Source: Verrucomicrobiota bacterium (lineage in GTDB: Bacteria > Verrucomicrobiota > Verrucomicrobiia > Limisphaerales > UBA9464). From it: 49,572 bases of DNA. This document shows, one piece after another, positions 17,187 through 25,777 of the stretch (position 1 is its first letter; the number at the start of each line of letters is the position of its first letter). Location: contig WBXI01000007.1 in assembly GCA_008933025.1 (NCBI GenBank), positions 1-49,572 on the forward strand. The letters are read 5' to 3'. A program made the translations under genes and the position numbers. Under the pieces are notes generated by a model. The model was not told the DNA's origin. It did no database searches and was given only the letters and a program-made list of their open reading frames with translations.

Positions 17187-18059
17187 ATGCCGCGCGCGTC
17201 CGCACTCCCGTCCCCGGCGTCGACCGCCGCGCTGGTCCGCCGCCGTTCCCCGGTCCGTCCCCGGCTCGCCCTCGTGCTGGGCAGCGGGTTCGGCGGCGTG
17301 GCGGGCGCCGTGACGGCCGCGTCCCGCTTCGCCTTCCGCGATCTCCCGGGATTCCCCGTCGGCCGCGTGCCCGGCCACGCCGGCGAACTCATCCTCGGCG
17401 AATGGCAGGGCATTCCCGTCGCCGTCCTCGCGGGACGCGCGCATCACTACGAGGGCTTCGACTTCGCCGAGATCGGGCACCCGGTGCGGGTCCTCGCCGC
17501 GCTGGGGGTCGAGACCCTCCTCCTCACCAATGCCGCCGGCGGCATCCACCCGCGGCTCCTGCCCGGCACCTTCATGGCCATCGCGGACCACATCAACTTC
17601 ATGGGGACGAATCCCCTCCGTGGCCCGGTACCGCCGGGGCGGGAACGATTCGTGGACCTGAGCGCGGTCTACGACGCGGGCTTGCGCTCGGCGTTGAAGG
17701 GCGCCGCCAAGGACTGCGGCGTCCCGTTGCGGGAGGGCGTCTACCTCGCCGTTCCCGGGCCCAGCTTCGAGACGCCCGCGGAGATCCGGGCGTTCCGGAC
17801 CCTGGGTGCCGACGCCGTCGGCATGAGCACCGTGCCCGAGGCCATCGTGGCGCGGCAATGCGGCCTGCGCGTGGCCGGTCTGAGTTGCATCACCAACGCC
17901 GCCGCGGGACTCGGCGACGGCACGGTTTCCCATGCCGAGGTCCTCGAGATGGCCCGGACGGTTTCGGACCGGGCCACCGCGTTGGTCGGCGGCTTCGTCC
18001 GCCGACACGGCGGGCTTGCATGGCCCGGCATGGCTTCGCGATGCTCGGTCCCTCAATGA
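17187..18059 (+). CDS. Purine nucleoside phosphorylase (trimeric PNP-I type)
   Basis: Phosphorolyses inosine and guanosine to the base and ribose 1-phosphate in purine salvage. The 290 residues contain the family marks: LVLGSGFGGVAG, LAGRAHHYEGFD, LLTNAAGGIHP, FMGTNPLRG, VPGPSFETPAEIRAF, ADAVGMSTVPEAIVA and SCITNAAAGLG. These fit the trimeric low-molecular-weight class rather than hexameric DeoD. It starts 19 bases after the outer-membrane gene. Its stop codon overlaps the ATG of the next gene (ATGA at 18056-18059), so translation is probably coupled. ATG at 17187. The last dozen residues (WPGMASRCSVPQ) are not conserved in the family as I know it. Confidence 0.94.
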   Translation: MPRASALPSPASTAALVRRRSPVRPRLALVLGSGFGGVAGAVTAASRFAFRDLPGFPVGRVPGHAGELILGEWQGIPVAVLAGRAHHYEGFDFAEIGHPVRVLAALGVETLLLTNAAGGIHPRLLPGTFMAIADHINFMGTNPLRGPVPPGRERFVDLSAVYDAGLRSALKGAAKDCGVPLREGVYLAVPGPSFETPAEIRAFRTLGADAVGMSTVPEAIVARQCGLRVAGLSCITNAAAGLGDGTVSHAEVLEMARTVSDRATALVGGFVRRHGGLAWPGMASRCSVPQ

Positions 18060-18841
18060 GCTCGTTCACCGCGCCCGCGCCCCTGCGCTCGTTCCAAGCC
18101 GACCTCCTTCCGGTCCACGTGTTCCCCGGACAGGACGAGTTGGCGCGCTACACGACCGCCACCGTCCGCGACATCCTCAACGAGGCGATCGCCCGGCAAG
18201 GGACGGCGGCCGCCATCCTCGCCACCGGCAATTCCCAGATCCGTTTCCTCCGCCTGCTCGCCGAGTCCGGCGGCGTGGACTGGTCCAAGGTCACCCTCTT
18301 CCACATGGACGAGTACCTCGGCGTCCCCGCGGATCATCCCGCCTGCTTCCGCCGCTACATGAAGGAACGCGTCGAGTCGCTGCTCCGGCCGCGGCACTTC
18401 CACTACATCGGCGGCGACGCCGACCTGCCCCTCGACGAATGCGCGCGCTACACCGCGCTGCTGCACGCCCAACCGATCGACCTCTGCTGCATGGGCGTGG
18501 GCGAGAACGGCCACATCGCGTTCAACGACCCGCACGTCGCCCGCTTCGACGACCCCCACGCGGTGAAACTCGTGAAGCTCGACGACGCCTGCAAGATGCA
18601 GCAGGTGAAGGAAGGTCACTTTCCCTCGCTCGAGGCCGTGCCTCCCTACGCCTTCACGCTCACGGTCCCCGCGCTGTTGGCCGCCAAACGCGTGCTCTGT
18701 CTCGCCCCCGAAAAGCGCAAGGCCATCCCCGTCCGCGACATGGTCCGCGGCCCCGTTTCCACCGCCTGCCCGGCGTCCATCCTCCGCACCGCGCCCCACG
18801 CCGCGCTGCTGCTCGACATCGATTCCGCCACCCTCCTCTGA
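18056..18841 (+). CDS. nagB: Glucosamine-6-phosphate deaminase/isomerase (NagB family)
   Basis: A 261-residue enzyme that would convert glucosamine 6-phosphate to fructose 6-phosphate and ammonia. The substrate loop ILATGNSQIRFL, the active-site FHMDEYLGV, and the catalytic GVGENGHIAFNDP are clear, and PVRDMVRGPVSTACPAS is the C-terminal signature. It belongs to the broader NagB/6-phosphogluconolactonase superfamily; the MDEYLG and GHIAFNDP pair favours the deaminase. It overlaps the PNP stop codon by four bases and precedes ruvX by seven, so it is part of the same transcript. The divergent SIS isomerase may act in the same pathway. Confidence 0.88.
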   Translation: MSSFTAPAPLRSFQADLLPVHVFPGQDELARYTTATVRDILNEAIARQGTAAAILATGNSQIRFLRLLAESGGVDWSKVTLFHMDEYLGVPADHPACFRRYMKERVESLLRPRHFHYIGGDADLPLDECARYTALLHAQPIDLCCMGVGENGHIAFNDPHVARFDDPHAVKLVKLDDACKMQQVKEGHFPSLEAVPPYAFTLTVPALLAAKRVLCLAPEKRKAIPVRDMVRGPVSTACPASILRTAPHAALLLDIDSATLL

Positions 18842-18848
18842 ACCCGCC

Positions 18849-19265
18849 ATGCGGATCCTCGCCCTCGACCACGGCACCAAACGGATCGGCGTCGCCACCA
18901 GCGACGAACTGCGCATGATGGCGCACCCGCTGGAATACATCGACGCCGAGCCGTTCGCGGGCGTGCTCGACCGGATCCGGGTCCTGGTGCGGGAGAAGGA
19001 GGTCGGCCAGATCATCGTCGGGATGCCGCGCCGGATGGACGGTTCGTACGGCGAGGCGGCCGCGCGCACGAAGGAGTTCGTGAACGTGCTGCGCGAGGCC
19101 ATCCCGCTCCCGATCCGGACCTGGGACGAACGCCTGACCTCGGTGGCGGCGAACCGGGCCCTCAACGAGGGCGGCGTGAAGCGGGGCGACCGCAAGGAAC
19201 GGGTCGACGCGATGGCCGCGGCGATCCTGCTCCAGAGCTACCTCGACAGCCTCGGCCCCGAGTGA
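18849..19265 (+). CDS. ruvX: Putative pre-16S rRNA nuclease / Holliday junction resolvase RuvX (YqgF)
   Basis: A 138-residue RNase H-like nuclease of the YqgF family, implicated in maturing the 5' end of 16S rRNA and originally described as a Holliday junction resolvase. The acidic catalytic residues are in ALDHGTKRIGVATSD, TWDERLTSVAAN and ERVDAMAAAILLQ. IVGMPRRMDGS is the conserved loop. It starts seven bases after nagB and its TGA overlaps the GTG of truA (GTGA, 19262-19265). Confidence 0.95.
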   Translation: MRILALDHGTKRIGVATSDELRMMAHPLEYIDAEPFAGVLDRIRVLVREKEVGQIIVGMPRRMDGSYGEAAARTKEFVNVLREAIPLPIRTWDERLTSVAANRALNEGGVKRGDRKERVDAMAAAILLQSYLDSLGPE

Positions 19266-20113
19266 GCGCGCCGCGCACACGGGAGCGCCGCGACCGCACG
19301 CCCGAGGGCCACGTGCGGATCCGCATCACGGTGGCCTACGACGGCACCGCCTACGTCGGTTGGCAATTGCAGCCCGCGGGCGTGTCCGTGCAGCTCCGGC
19401 TCGAGGAAGCCCTCGGGAAACTCTTCGCGCCCGCGCCGCGCGTCTGCAGTTCCAGCCGCACCGACACGGGGGTCCACGCGCTGGGCATGGCGGTCCATTT
19501 CGACGTGCCGCTCGACCAATGGCGGATGACGCCCGCCAAACTCGTGCTCGCGGCCAACGCCTGGCTGCCACCCGACGTCCGCGTGATGACCGCCGCCGTC
19601 GCCCGGGACGGCTTCCACGCGCGGTTCGATGCCAGCGGCAAACAATACCGCTACACCGTGTGGAACCATTCCGCGGAAAACCCGTTGCTCCGCACCACCG
19701 CGTGGCACGTCCCCCGCACCCTCGACCTCGCGGCCATGCGCGCCGCCGCCGCCTCCCTCGAGGGCCGGCACGACTTCCGCGCCTTCACCGCCAATACCGG
19801 CTACCACCGCGCCAACACCGTCCGCACCCTCGCCCGCTGCGACATCCGCCGGTCCGGCCCGCAGTTCACCTTCGTCCTCGAGGCCAACGGATTTCTCTAC
19901 AAGATGTGCCGCGGCATCGTGGGCACCCTGGTCCAGGTCGGCCACGGCAAGATCCCCCCCGACCGGATCCTGCCGATGCTCGAAAGCCGCGACCGATGTC
20001 TGGCCGGGATGACCGCGCCCGCGCAGGGCCTGGTCCTGTGGAAAGTCTGGTACGGTCGGAAACGGCACGATCCCCGGGCCGTGGTGGCGACGGCGGAGGA
20101 CGATTGCGGGTGA
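19262..20113 (+). CDS. truA: tRNA pseudouridine synthase A (TruA)
   Basis: Makes pseudouridine at positions 38-40 of the tRNA anticodon arm. The catalytic Asp is in CSSSRTDTGVHALG. Other family blocks are VAYDGTAYVGWQLQP, ARFDASGKQYRYTVWN, HDFRAFTA and EANGFLYKMCRGIVGTLVQVG. 283 residues from the GTG at 19262; a later start near VRIRITVAYDG would shorten it by about 17 unconserved residues. The GTG overlaps the ruvX stop, which supports it as the real start and suggests translational coupling. Confidence 0.96.
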   Translation: MSAPRTRERRDRTPEGHVRIRITVAYDGTAYVGWQLQPAGVSVQLRLEEALGKLFAPAPRVCSSSRTDTGVHALGMAVHFDVPLDQWRMTPAKLVLAANAWLPPDVRVMTAAVARDGFHARFDASGKQYRYTVWNHSAENPLLRTTAWHVPRTLDLAAMRAAAASLEGRHDFRAFTANTGYHRANTVRTLARCDIRRSGPQFTFVLEANGFLYKMCRGIVGTLVQVGHGKIPPDRILPMLESRDRCLAGMTAPAQGLVLWKVWYGRKRHDPRAVVATAEDDCG

Positions 20114-20141
20114 CGGGCCGGGCATGGGCCCGACCGATGTC

Positions 20142-20169
20142 TTTACATGGGGTCCCGGCACCGTAGCGT
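20142..20169 (+). promoter_or_regulatory. Possible promoter for a leaderless small gene
   Basis: TTTACA (20142-20147) is followed after 16 bases by TAGCGT (20164-20169). Transcription would be expected to start about seven bases later, at the GTG codon at 20176 itself, so the mRNA could be leaderless. There is no Shine-Dalgarno sequence in front of that GTG. Confidence 0.33.
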
Positions 20170-20175
20170 TGCCGC

Positions 20176-20481
20176 GTGGAACTGACCGCGGAGACCTTCG
20201 AGCCGGAAATGCGCGCGGCTCTGGCGAACTACGACCGTCACATCGTCTGCCTCGAAAAGGTGCCCGAGGAGTGCGAGACGTCGCTGCGTTCCCTGATGGA
20301 AAAAGCCCTCAAGGCCTTCCAGAACCGGGGCCCGGATCTCCGCCACGGCATCGCCCTCGACCGGCACCTCACCATCATCCTGAGCCAGACCGAGGGTCCG
20401 CGCCCGTTGTGCGGGATCTATTTCAACCTGCATTCGCCGTGGTCCAAGAAGGCGCCGCAGGCCGAACCCGCGCGCGGCTGA
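20176..20481 (+). CDS. Small conserved-looking hypothetical protein
   Basis: A 101-residue soluble protein, mostly helical at the N-terminus (ETFEPEMRAALANYDRH, then KVPEECETSLRSLMEKALKA) with a short beta part near the end (IALDRHLTIILS, CGIYFNLHSPW). No signal peptide, membrane segment or known motif. Starts at GTG. It lies 62 bases after truA and ends six bases before the convergent yggS gene. I do not recognise the family. Codon use and composition match the neighbouring genes, so I take it as real. Confidence 0.6.
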   Translation: MELTAETFEPEMRAALANYDRHIVCLEKVPEECETSLRSLMEKALKAFQNRGPDLRHGIALDRHLTIILSQTEGPRPLCGIYFNLHSPWSKKAPQAEPARG

Positions 20482-20487
20482 GGCCGC

Positions 20488-21198
20488 CTACCCCGCGGAT
20501 TCCCGCCCGGCCGCCCGGGGCCGGGCCCCGAACAAAGCCGTTCCCACCCGGACCATCGTCGAGCCTTCCTCGATGGCCACCTCGAGGTCGCCGCTCATCC
20601 CCATGCTGAGCACCGGCAACGGCGCCCCAAGGCGGTCCGCGCAACGATCCCGGACCTCGCGCAGTTTCCGGAACACCGCGCGCACCTTTTCCGGATCCGT
20701 CGCGTACGGGGCCACCGTCATCAGGCCGTGGATCTCGAGTTTCCGCAACGCGTTCAAAGGTTCCAACGCCGCGAGCAACGCCTCGGGATTCCAACCGAAC
20801 TTCGAGGATTCGCCCGCCACGTTCACCTCGAGCAGGATGGGGACGGTCCGCGCCTGTTTGCCGGCCTGCTTCTCCAGTTCCGCGGCGAGCTCCAGGCTGT
20901 CCACTCCCTGCACCATGTCGAACAGCGACACCGCGTCGCGCGCCTTGTTGGACTGCAGGTGCCCGATGAAATGCCACCGCGCGCGGCCCGGGCACAGGGG
21001 GATCTTCGCCTTCGCTTCCTGGATCCGGTTCTCGCCGAAGAGGGTCAGGCCCAAACCCACCGCCTCGGCAACGGTCTCCGCGGGGTGGTTCTTCGAGACC
21101 GCCAGAATCCGGACGTCGCCGGGCGTGCGGCCCGACCGCGCGCAGGCGCGTTCGATGCGTTCGTTCAGGGCGGACAGATTCTCGGCAAGGACGGACAC
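20488..21198 (-). CDS. YggS/PLPBP-family pyridoxal 5'-phosphate homeostasis protein
   Basis: A PLP-binding TIM-barrel protein that keeps vitamin B6 and amino-acid pools balanced; it has no established catalytic reaction. Seen: the PLP lysine in ILAVSKNHP, FGENRIQEAKAKI, RWHFIGHLQSNKAR, LLEVNVAGESSKFGW, HGLMTVAPY, and the phosphate-binding GMSGDLEVAIEEGSTMVRVGTALFG split over the last 30 residues. The GTG at 21198 gives a 236-residue protein with the family start; an ATG at 21234 would add 12 residues. It is convergent with the small hypothetical gene. Confidence 0.94.
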   Translation of the reverse strand: MSVLAENLSALNERIERACARSGRTPGDVRILAVSKNHPAETVAEAVGLGLTLFGENRIQEAKAKIPLCPGRARWHFIGHLQSNKARDAVSLFDMVQGVDSLELAAELEKQAGKQARTVPILLEVNVAGESSKFGWNPEALLAALEPLNALRKLEIHGLMTVAPYATDPEKVRAVFRKLREVRDRCADRLGAPLPVLSMGMSGDLEVAIEEGSTMVRVGTALFGARPRAAGRESAG

Positions 21199-21269
21199 GA
21201 CCCGACCATAGCCACGACCCGCCCCGTTGGCCAATCACCGCCCTTCGCCCCGTGCTTCCGGACGGGACC

Positions 21270-24200
21270 TCAACGCAGGGAGCCGAGAAACTCCACCACG
21301 TCCCGCAGTTCGAGGGGCGACAACAACTCGGCCAAACCCTCCGGCATCGCCGAGAGCCCTCCCTGCGGCGGTCGGTAGCCTTCCGCATACGCGCGGTTCG
21401 GCGACACGATGGCTTCCAGAAGGTACTCGCGCGGTTTCTTTCCCCCGATCCCATCCAGCAGGGGCCCCACCGTCCCGCCGTCCCCGGCGACCTTGTGGCA
21501 ACGGACGCACTGCACCGCGGCGTTCCCACGGAATATTTCCGCGCCCTTCGCGGCATCGCCGCCGGCCAACGCCATGCGCCAGCGTGCCAGCGGATCGTCC
21601 TTCGCCAGCGCCGCGTCGTGCCGCGACACCCGTTCCCGGAAACCCGGTTCGGCCCGCGCGCGGGACGCCACCCAGACGTCCGCGCGCAGTGCCGGCGGCA
21701 ATGTCCCGGCCGCCAACCGTTCCGCCAGCGGCATCAGGACCGCCGCCGCGTCGGCACCCGGCATCCCCGCCAACGCCGCGATCGCCGCCTGCGCCGGCCG
21801 CAAGGCCGAAGCCGGCACGTCCGCGGCATTGGTGGCCACCCCGGCCAACCGCGCGAGGATCGGCACCGCGACACCCGCCTCCAACCGGTCGAGATGGGGC
21901 ACCGCGCTGGCCAACACCGCCGGATCGCGGTCGCCCAGCGCCGCCCGCACCGCGTCCGCCGTCTGCGACGCGTTCAACGCGGCCAGCGCGGGCACGATCC
22001 GCCGCCGCAGTTCGGACGCCGTGTTCGTGTCCAGGAAGCGTTCGTGGAAAGGGTGGGCCAATTCCTTGGTCTTCAGCCGCACCCCGGCGTCGAGCACCGC
22101 CAGTTGGATCGCCGTCGACGGCGGCGCGCCCGGAACCACGATGCCCACCTCGTCCGGCGTGTTGGGATCCAGGATCTCGTCCGCCACCCGCAGGAACGCA
22201 CGGATCGCGGGCTGCGGATTCCGCTTCGCGGCGATGCCCGCCGCATGCGTCGCCGAACGCCCCAGATCGGCCGGCAATCCCCGGCGATCGTCCCCCACCA
22301 ACGGGCGCCAAAGCCCGTTCACCTTGTCGAGGGCCGGGGGTCGCCCCCAGTCCGCAAGCGCGTCGAGTGCCTTGGCCCGCGCCCAGTCGGGAACATCCCG
22401 TCGCTTCGCGAATCCCGCCAGCATCTGGGCATGCGGCGCGGTCCCCAACCGGTACCCCGCGGCGATCACCCGCGACATCAGGTTGGTCGGGCAATCGACC
22501 CGCGTGATCAATGCCGCCAACGCCGGGAAACCTTCCGGCACCGGCACGTCGTGGATCGCCCGCCCCGCGGCAACCACGATCTCCGGCATCGGATCCGACA
22601 GGAAGTTCGTGAGGTAGGCGTTGGTCGATTGGCGCAGGACGAGCACGTCCGCCAACCGCACTTCCTCCGAGGGATGCCCGCGCCCGTCGCGCAGCCGACG
22701 CGACGGCACCATGGGATCCGGCCCCGTGGCCTCGGCGATTTCCTGGTTCCGCCATTGGCGCACCCGGGCGTGGCGCAGGAAGGGATCGGTGGTCGGCCGA
22801 TTGGTCATCGCGGCGCCAACCGCCGTCGCCGCGGGGTGGAACGCCGGGTCCGGACTCACCTTCCCGCTCACCACCCGCCCGATCCGCGGCAGTTTCTGCG
22901 CGAGCATCCCCGCGGTCTTTTGGGCCGGGGACCAGTGGCCGCGCGGATGCCGGACCGCGAGCGTCCCCAGCGCCATCGTCGCGTGGAAAGCCGCGGCCGG
23001 CGAGGGATCGTCCAGCATCGCGGCGAGCGGCAGATCGGCATTCGCCAACCCCGCGTCGCCGAGCAACCGCGCGGTCTGGCCCCGCACCGCCGCGTCGGCA
23101 TCGTCCAGCAGCCGGACGAGGCCGAATAGTTCGTCGGAAAGGTCGCCGCCGCGCGATGCCGGGGTCCCGGCATCCACCGCGCGGACGATCTGCCCGATGC
23201 CCCAGACCGCATGCAACCGCGCCGGGGTGGCGGCGCCCGAGAACGCGACGCGGCGCAAGCCGGCGAACGACTTCGTCCCGCGCGATGCCAGTTCCCACTG
23301 GGCTTCCAGCCGCACGCGTCGGTCGTCGTTGCCGAGGAGTCCGAGCAACTCGGTTTCGTTCCGCCGGGTCATGCCCTCGCCCAGCAACCGCTTCACCGTA
23401 CCCGAGCGCGGATCGGCGTCCCGGGCGGTGACGCGATAGATGCGGCCCTTCATGGGTTTTCCCCAGCCCGCCACCCAATCCATCGCGTAGGCAGCGCCGT
23501 CCGGCCCGAAATCCACGTCGGTCGGCCAGCAGCCCCACAGGAACTTTTCCTTCCGGTCCACCTCGAAGCTCGCGCCGCGGGGTTTCACGGTGAAAGACAC
23601 GACCCCGCCCGGAAAATCGCAGTGGAGAAACGCGCCCTTCAAACGGTCGCCGAAACCGGTGCCCGGATAGAAAGCCAATCCGGAGGGCCCTTGGCTCGCC
23701 GTGCCCGCGGGCGGCAGAATCCCGTCCAGACCGCCCTTCCAGAGTTCCTCGAGCACCCACGGGCCGAATCCCGGCGCATGCTGGTAGCTCGTGCGCCAAC
23801 CATAGTCGCCGTCTTCCACCAGATGCAGCACCCGGCACGGGTCCGCCCCCGCCGTGTCGTTGTCCGCCGTCCACAGGTTACCCTCGTCGTCGAACGCCAG
23901 TTCCTGCGGGTTGCGCAACCCCATGCAGAACACTTCCAGATTCCGCCCGTCGGCCTCGCACCGCAGCACCCCGCCGCAATCCGGCACGTTCAGCACCCGC
24001 CCCTCGCGGTTGGTCACGCAGAGACCGCGGTCGCCGAAACTCAGGTAGATCCGCCCGTCCGGTCCCCGGATCAATCCGTGCAAGTCGTGCCCCGAAACCC
24101 CGATGTGGACCCCGAACCCGGTCGCCAAACGCTCGCGCGGGCCCTTCGCCGGATCCGGCGGTGCCGGGGCGCCGACGGCCGGCACCGGCAGGCTCCACAG

Positions 24201-24734
24201 GTTCGGAATGTTCGCGAAATAGATCCGTCCCGCCGCCGAGAGGATGCCCGCCGCGGTCCCGTCCGCCGGCGAATCGAAACCCGTCGCCAGCACCGTGCTC
24301 GCGTCCGCTTTCCCGTCGCCGTCGAGGTCCTCCAACATCCGGACCAACTCCGAATCCCGCGTCAGCAGGTCGGGCTCGGTCGCCGCGAACCGGGACTCGA
24401 GGAAGGCGACCCGTTCGCCGACGTCGTGGAACGACATGTCCGCGAGCAGCCAATTGGTGTGGTGGGTGATGTCGAAGACGGACGTGCTCCAGCGGTGGGT
24501 CTCGGCGACGAAGCAGCGCCCGGCATTGTCGAAATGGAAGGCGACGCCGTTGCTGAGCTGCGGTTCGGCGGCCCAGACGGAGAGGTTCAGTCCGGGACCG
24601 AGCTGGAGTTTGCTGGCCTGTTCGCCGGCGGCCGCGAAGTCCGGCGGCGTTGCCGCGTGCTGGCCCTCCAGGGCCGGGACCACGACCCCCAGACACAACC
24701 ATGCCCATGCCATCCACCGGTGCCAGCGACGCAT
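21270..24734 (-). CDS. PVC-type heme-binding CxxCH protein (dehydrogenase-like propeller, HEAT repeats, cytochrome c)
   Basis: A 1154-residue exported protein of a type particular to Planctomycetes and Verrucomicrobia. A signal peptide ([16 protein letters not shown]) is followed by a membrane-bound-dehydrogenase-like beta-propeller to about residue 420 ([70 protein letters not shown]). Next comes a long Ala-rich helical region with HEAT-like repeats (about 430-1030). At the C-terminus is a single cytochrome c motif, CVRCH at about 1076-1080, with [16 protein letters not shown] and a terminal [15 protein letters not shown]. By family knowledge these act in the periplasm in polysaccharide or alcohol oxidation with electron transfer through the heme; the substrate is unknown. 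ATG at 24734. Confidence 0.9.
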   Translation of the reverse strand: MRRWHRWMAWAWLCLGVVVPALEGQHAATPPDFAAAGEQASKLQLGPGLNLSVWAAEPQLSNGVAFHFDNAGRCFVAETHRWSTSVFDITHHTNWLLADMSFHDVGERVAFLESRFAATEPDLLTRDSELVRMLEDLDGDGKADASTVLATGFDSPADGTAAGILSAAGRIYFANIPNLWSLPVPAVGAPAPPDPAKGPRERLATGFGVHIGVSGHDLHGLIRGPDGRIYLSFGDRGLCVTNREGRVLNVPDCGGVLRCEADGRNLEVFCMGLRNPQELAFDDEGNLWTADNDTAGADPCRVLHLVEDGDYGWRTSYQHAPGFGPWVLEELWKGGLDGILPPAGTASQGPSGLAFYPGTGFGDRLKGAFLHCDFPGGVVSFTVKPRGASFEVDRKEKFLWGCWPTDVDFGPDGAAYAMDWVAGWGKPMKGRIYRVTARDADPRSGTVKRLLGEGMTRRNETELLGLLGNDDRRVRLEAQWELASRGTKSFAGLRRVAFSGAATPARLHAVWGIGQIVRAVDAGTPASRGGDLSDELFGLVRLLDDADAAVRGQTARLLGDAGLANADLPLAAMLDDPSPAAAFHATMALGTLAVRHPRGHWSPAQKTAGMLAQKLPRIGRVVSGKVSPDPAFHPAATAVGAAMTNRPTTDPFLRHARVRQWRNQEIAEATGPDPMVPSRRLRDGRGHPSEEVRLADVLVLRQSTNAYLTNFLSDPMPEIVVAAGRAIHDVPVPEGFPALAALITRVDCPTNLMSRVIAAGYRLGTAPHAQMLAGFAKRRDVPDWARAKALDALADWGRPPALDKVNGLWRPLVGDDRRGLPADLGRSATHAAGIAAKRNPQPAIRAFLRVADEILDPNTPDEVGIVVPGAPPSTAIQLAVLDAGVRLKTKELAHPFHERFLDTNTASELRRRIVPALAALNASQTADAVRAALGDRDPAVLASAVPHLDRLEAGVAVPILARLAGVATNAADVPASALRPAQAAIAALAGMPGADAAAVLMPLAERLAAGTLPPALRADVWVASRARAEPGFRERVSRHDAALAKDDPLARWRMALAGGDAAKGAEIFRGNAAVQCVRCHKVAGDGGTVGPLLDGIGGKKPREYLLEAIVSPNRAYAEGYRPPQGGLSAMPEGLAELLSPLELRDVVEFLGSLR

Positions 24735-24946
24735 GGGCGGAATCTACGGCGGGACGCACGCGCACTCCAAGGCGCTTCGCGGGCGGGGCCGTCGCCGGCA
24801 ACGCCGGCCGCGCTTTCGCAATGCCCGCCGGATTTCCCGAACCTTCGGGACGACCGCTTCCCGAAATGCCGCCCCGGGATCCGGGCACGGCCTCCGGCAC
24901 CCGCCCCGTCGAGGGCATCCCATCCCCCGTCGTCGCGTTCCCGGTC

Positions 24947-24975
24947 TTGACCGCGGGCCGGGCCTGCAGCGGAAT
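24947..24975 (+). promoter_or_regulatory. Possible promoter of the prepilin gene at 25018
   Basis: TTGACC (24947-24952) and CGGAAT (24970-24975) are 17 bases apart. This would place the transcription start about 35 bases before the ATG at 25018. The -35 box matches 5 of 6 and the -10 box 3 of 6. Confidence 0.35.
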
Positions 24976-25017
24976 CGGCCCGTCCCCGATGCCCCGAATC
25001 CGTCACCCGATTCGAAC

Positions 25018-25752
25018 ATGACTTCCCGGAGCGCTGGAAACCGACGTCGGCCGGCATGGGCCGCCTTCACCCTGATCGAACTCCTCGTGGTGATCGCGAT
25101 CATCGCGATCCTGGCGGGGATGTTGTTGCCCGCCTTGGCCACGGCGAAGGAGCAGGCCAAGAAAACCCGCTGCTTCAACAACTGCCGGCAATTGCTGGTG
25201 GCGGCGGTGCTCTACACGCTCGACCAACGCGGGTACCTGCCGTGCGGTTCCATGTCCACGTCCCGCTCGCCCAAGGGCTACCTCACGTGGGACGAGCAGG
25301 TGGTGCCCTACGGCGGGATCACCAACCTGCTCATCTGCACCAGCCACAAGTACGGCCGCCGCCACTACTGGGCGAACGCCAACATCGAGAACGGCCAGCA
25401 AATCGAGGGCAATTCCAAGCAGACCGGCGTCATGGCACTGGGATTTTCCGTGCAGCCCGAGACCCTGAGGAATCCCAGCGGCGTGATCGCCCTGACCGAG
25501 ATCCGCGACCAGAAGGCCACCTACGCCTTCGGCGGCGTCTCCAATCCCGGCGAGGGCTGGGGTTCGATGCTCTTCGCCTACGAGGACCTCTTCATCCTCC
25601 AGTACCGCCATCTGAAACGGGAGACCATCTCGTTCGCCGACGGCCACGTGGAGAACATGAAGTCCAACGTTCTCATGGGACCCATCCTGCCCTCGGGAAA
25701 ATGGAGCTTCGAAAAGTTCTACCGCGATCCCGACAAGGTTCCCAGGCAGTGA
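25018..25752 (+). CDS. Prepilin-type N-terminal cleavage/methylation protein
   Basis: A 244-residue pseudopilin-like protein. [21 protein letters not shown] begins at residue 17, preceded by Ala rather than Gly at the predicted peptidase cut (AA/FTLIE), which I believe is common in PVC proteins. [17 protein letters not shown] follows the helix. The globular part has several short beta stretches, and the C-terminal [18 protein letters not shown] is a good H-x9-DG signature. The gene is convergent with the DUF1501 gene, 25 bases apart. Likely inner-membrane anchored and possibly assembled by a type II-like machine; the cargo or surface role is unknown. ATG at 25018. Confidence 0.9.
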   Translation: MTSRSAGNRRRPAWAAFTLIELLVVIAIIAILAGMLLPALATAKEQAKKTRCFNNCRQLLVAAVLYTLDQRGYLPCGSMSTSRSPKGYLTWDEQVVPYGGITNLLICTSHKYGRRHYWANANIENGQQIEGNSKQTGVMALGFSVQPETLRNPSGVIALTEIRDQKATYAFGGVSNPGEGWGSMLFAYEDLFILQYRHLKRETISFADGHVENMKSNVLMGPILPSGKWSFEKFYRDPDKVPRQ

Positions 25753-25777
25753 CGGTCTCTCGCGCCCCACGCGCCGG

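Noticed and set aside
21252-23129. Long plus-strand frame opposite the PVC heme protein
   Set aside because: Composition is Arg/His-rich without motifs; it mirrors the real minus-strand gene.
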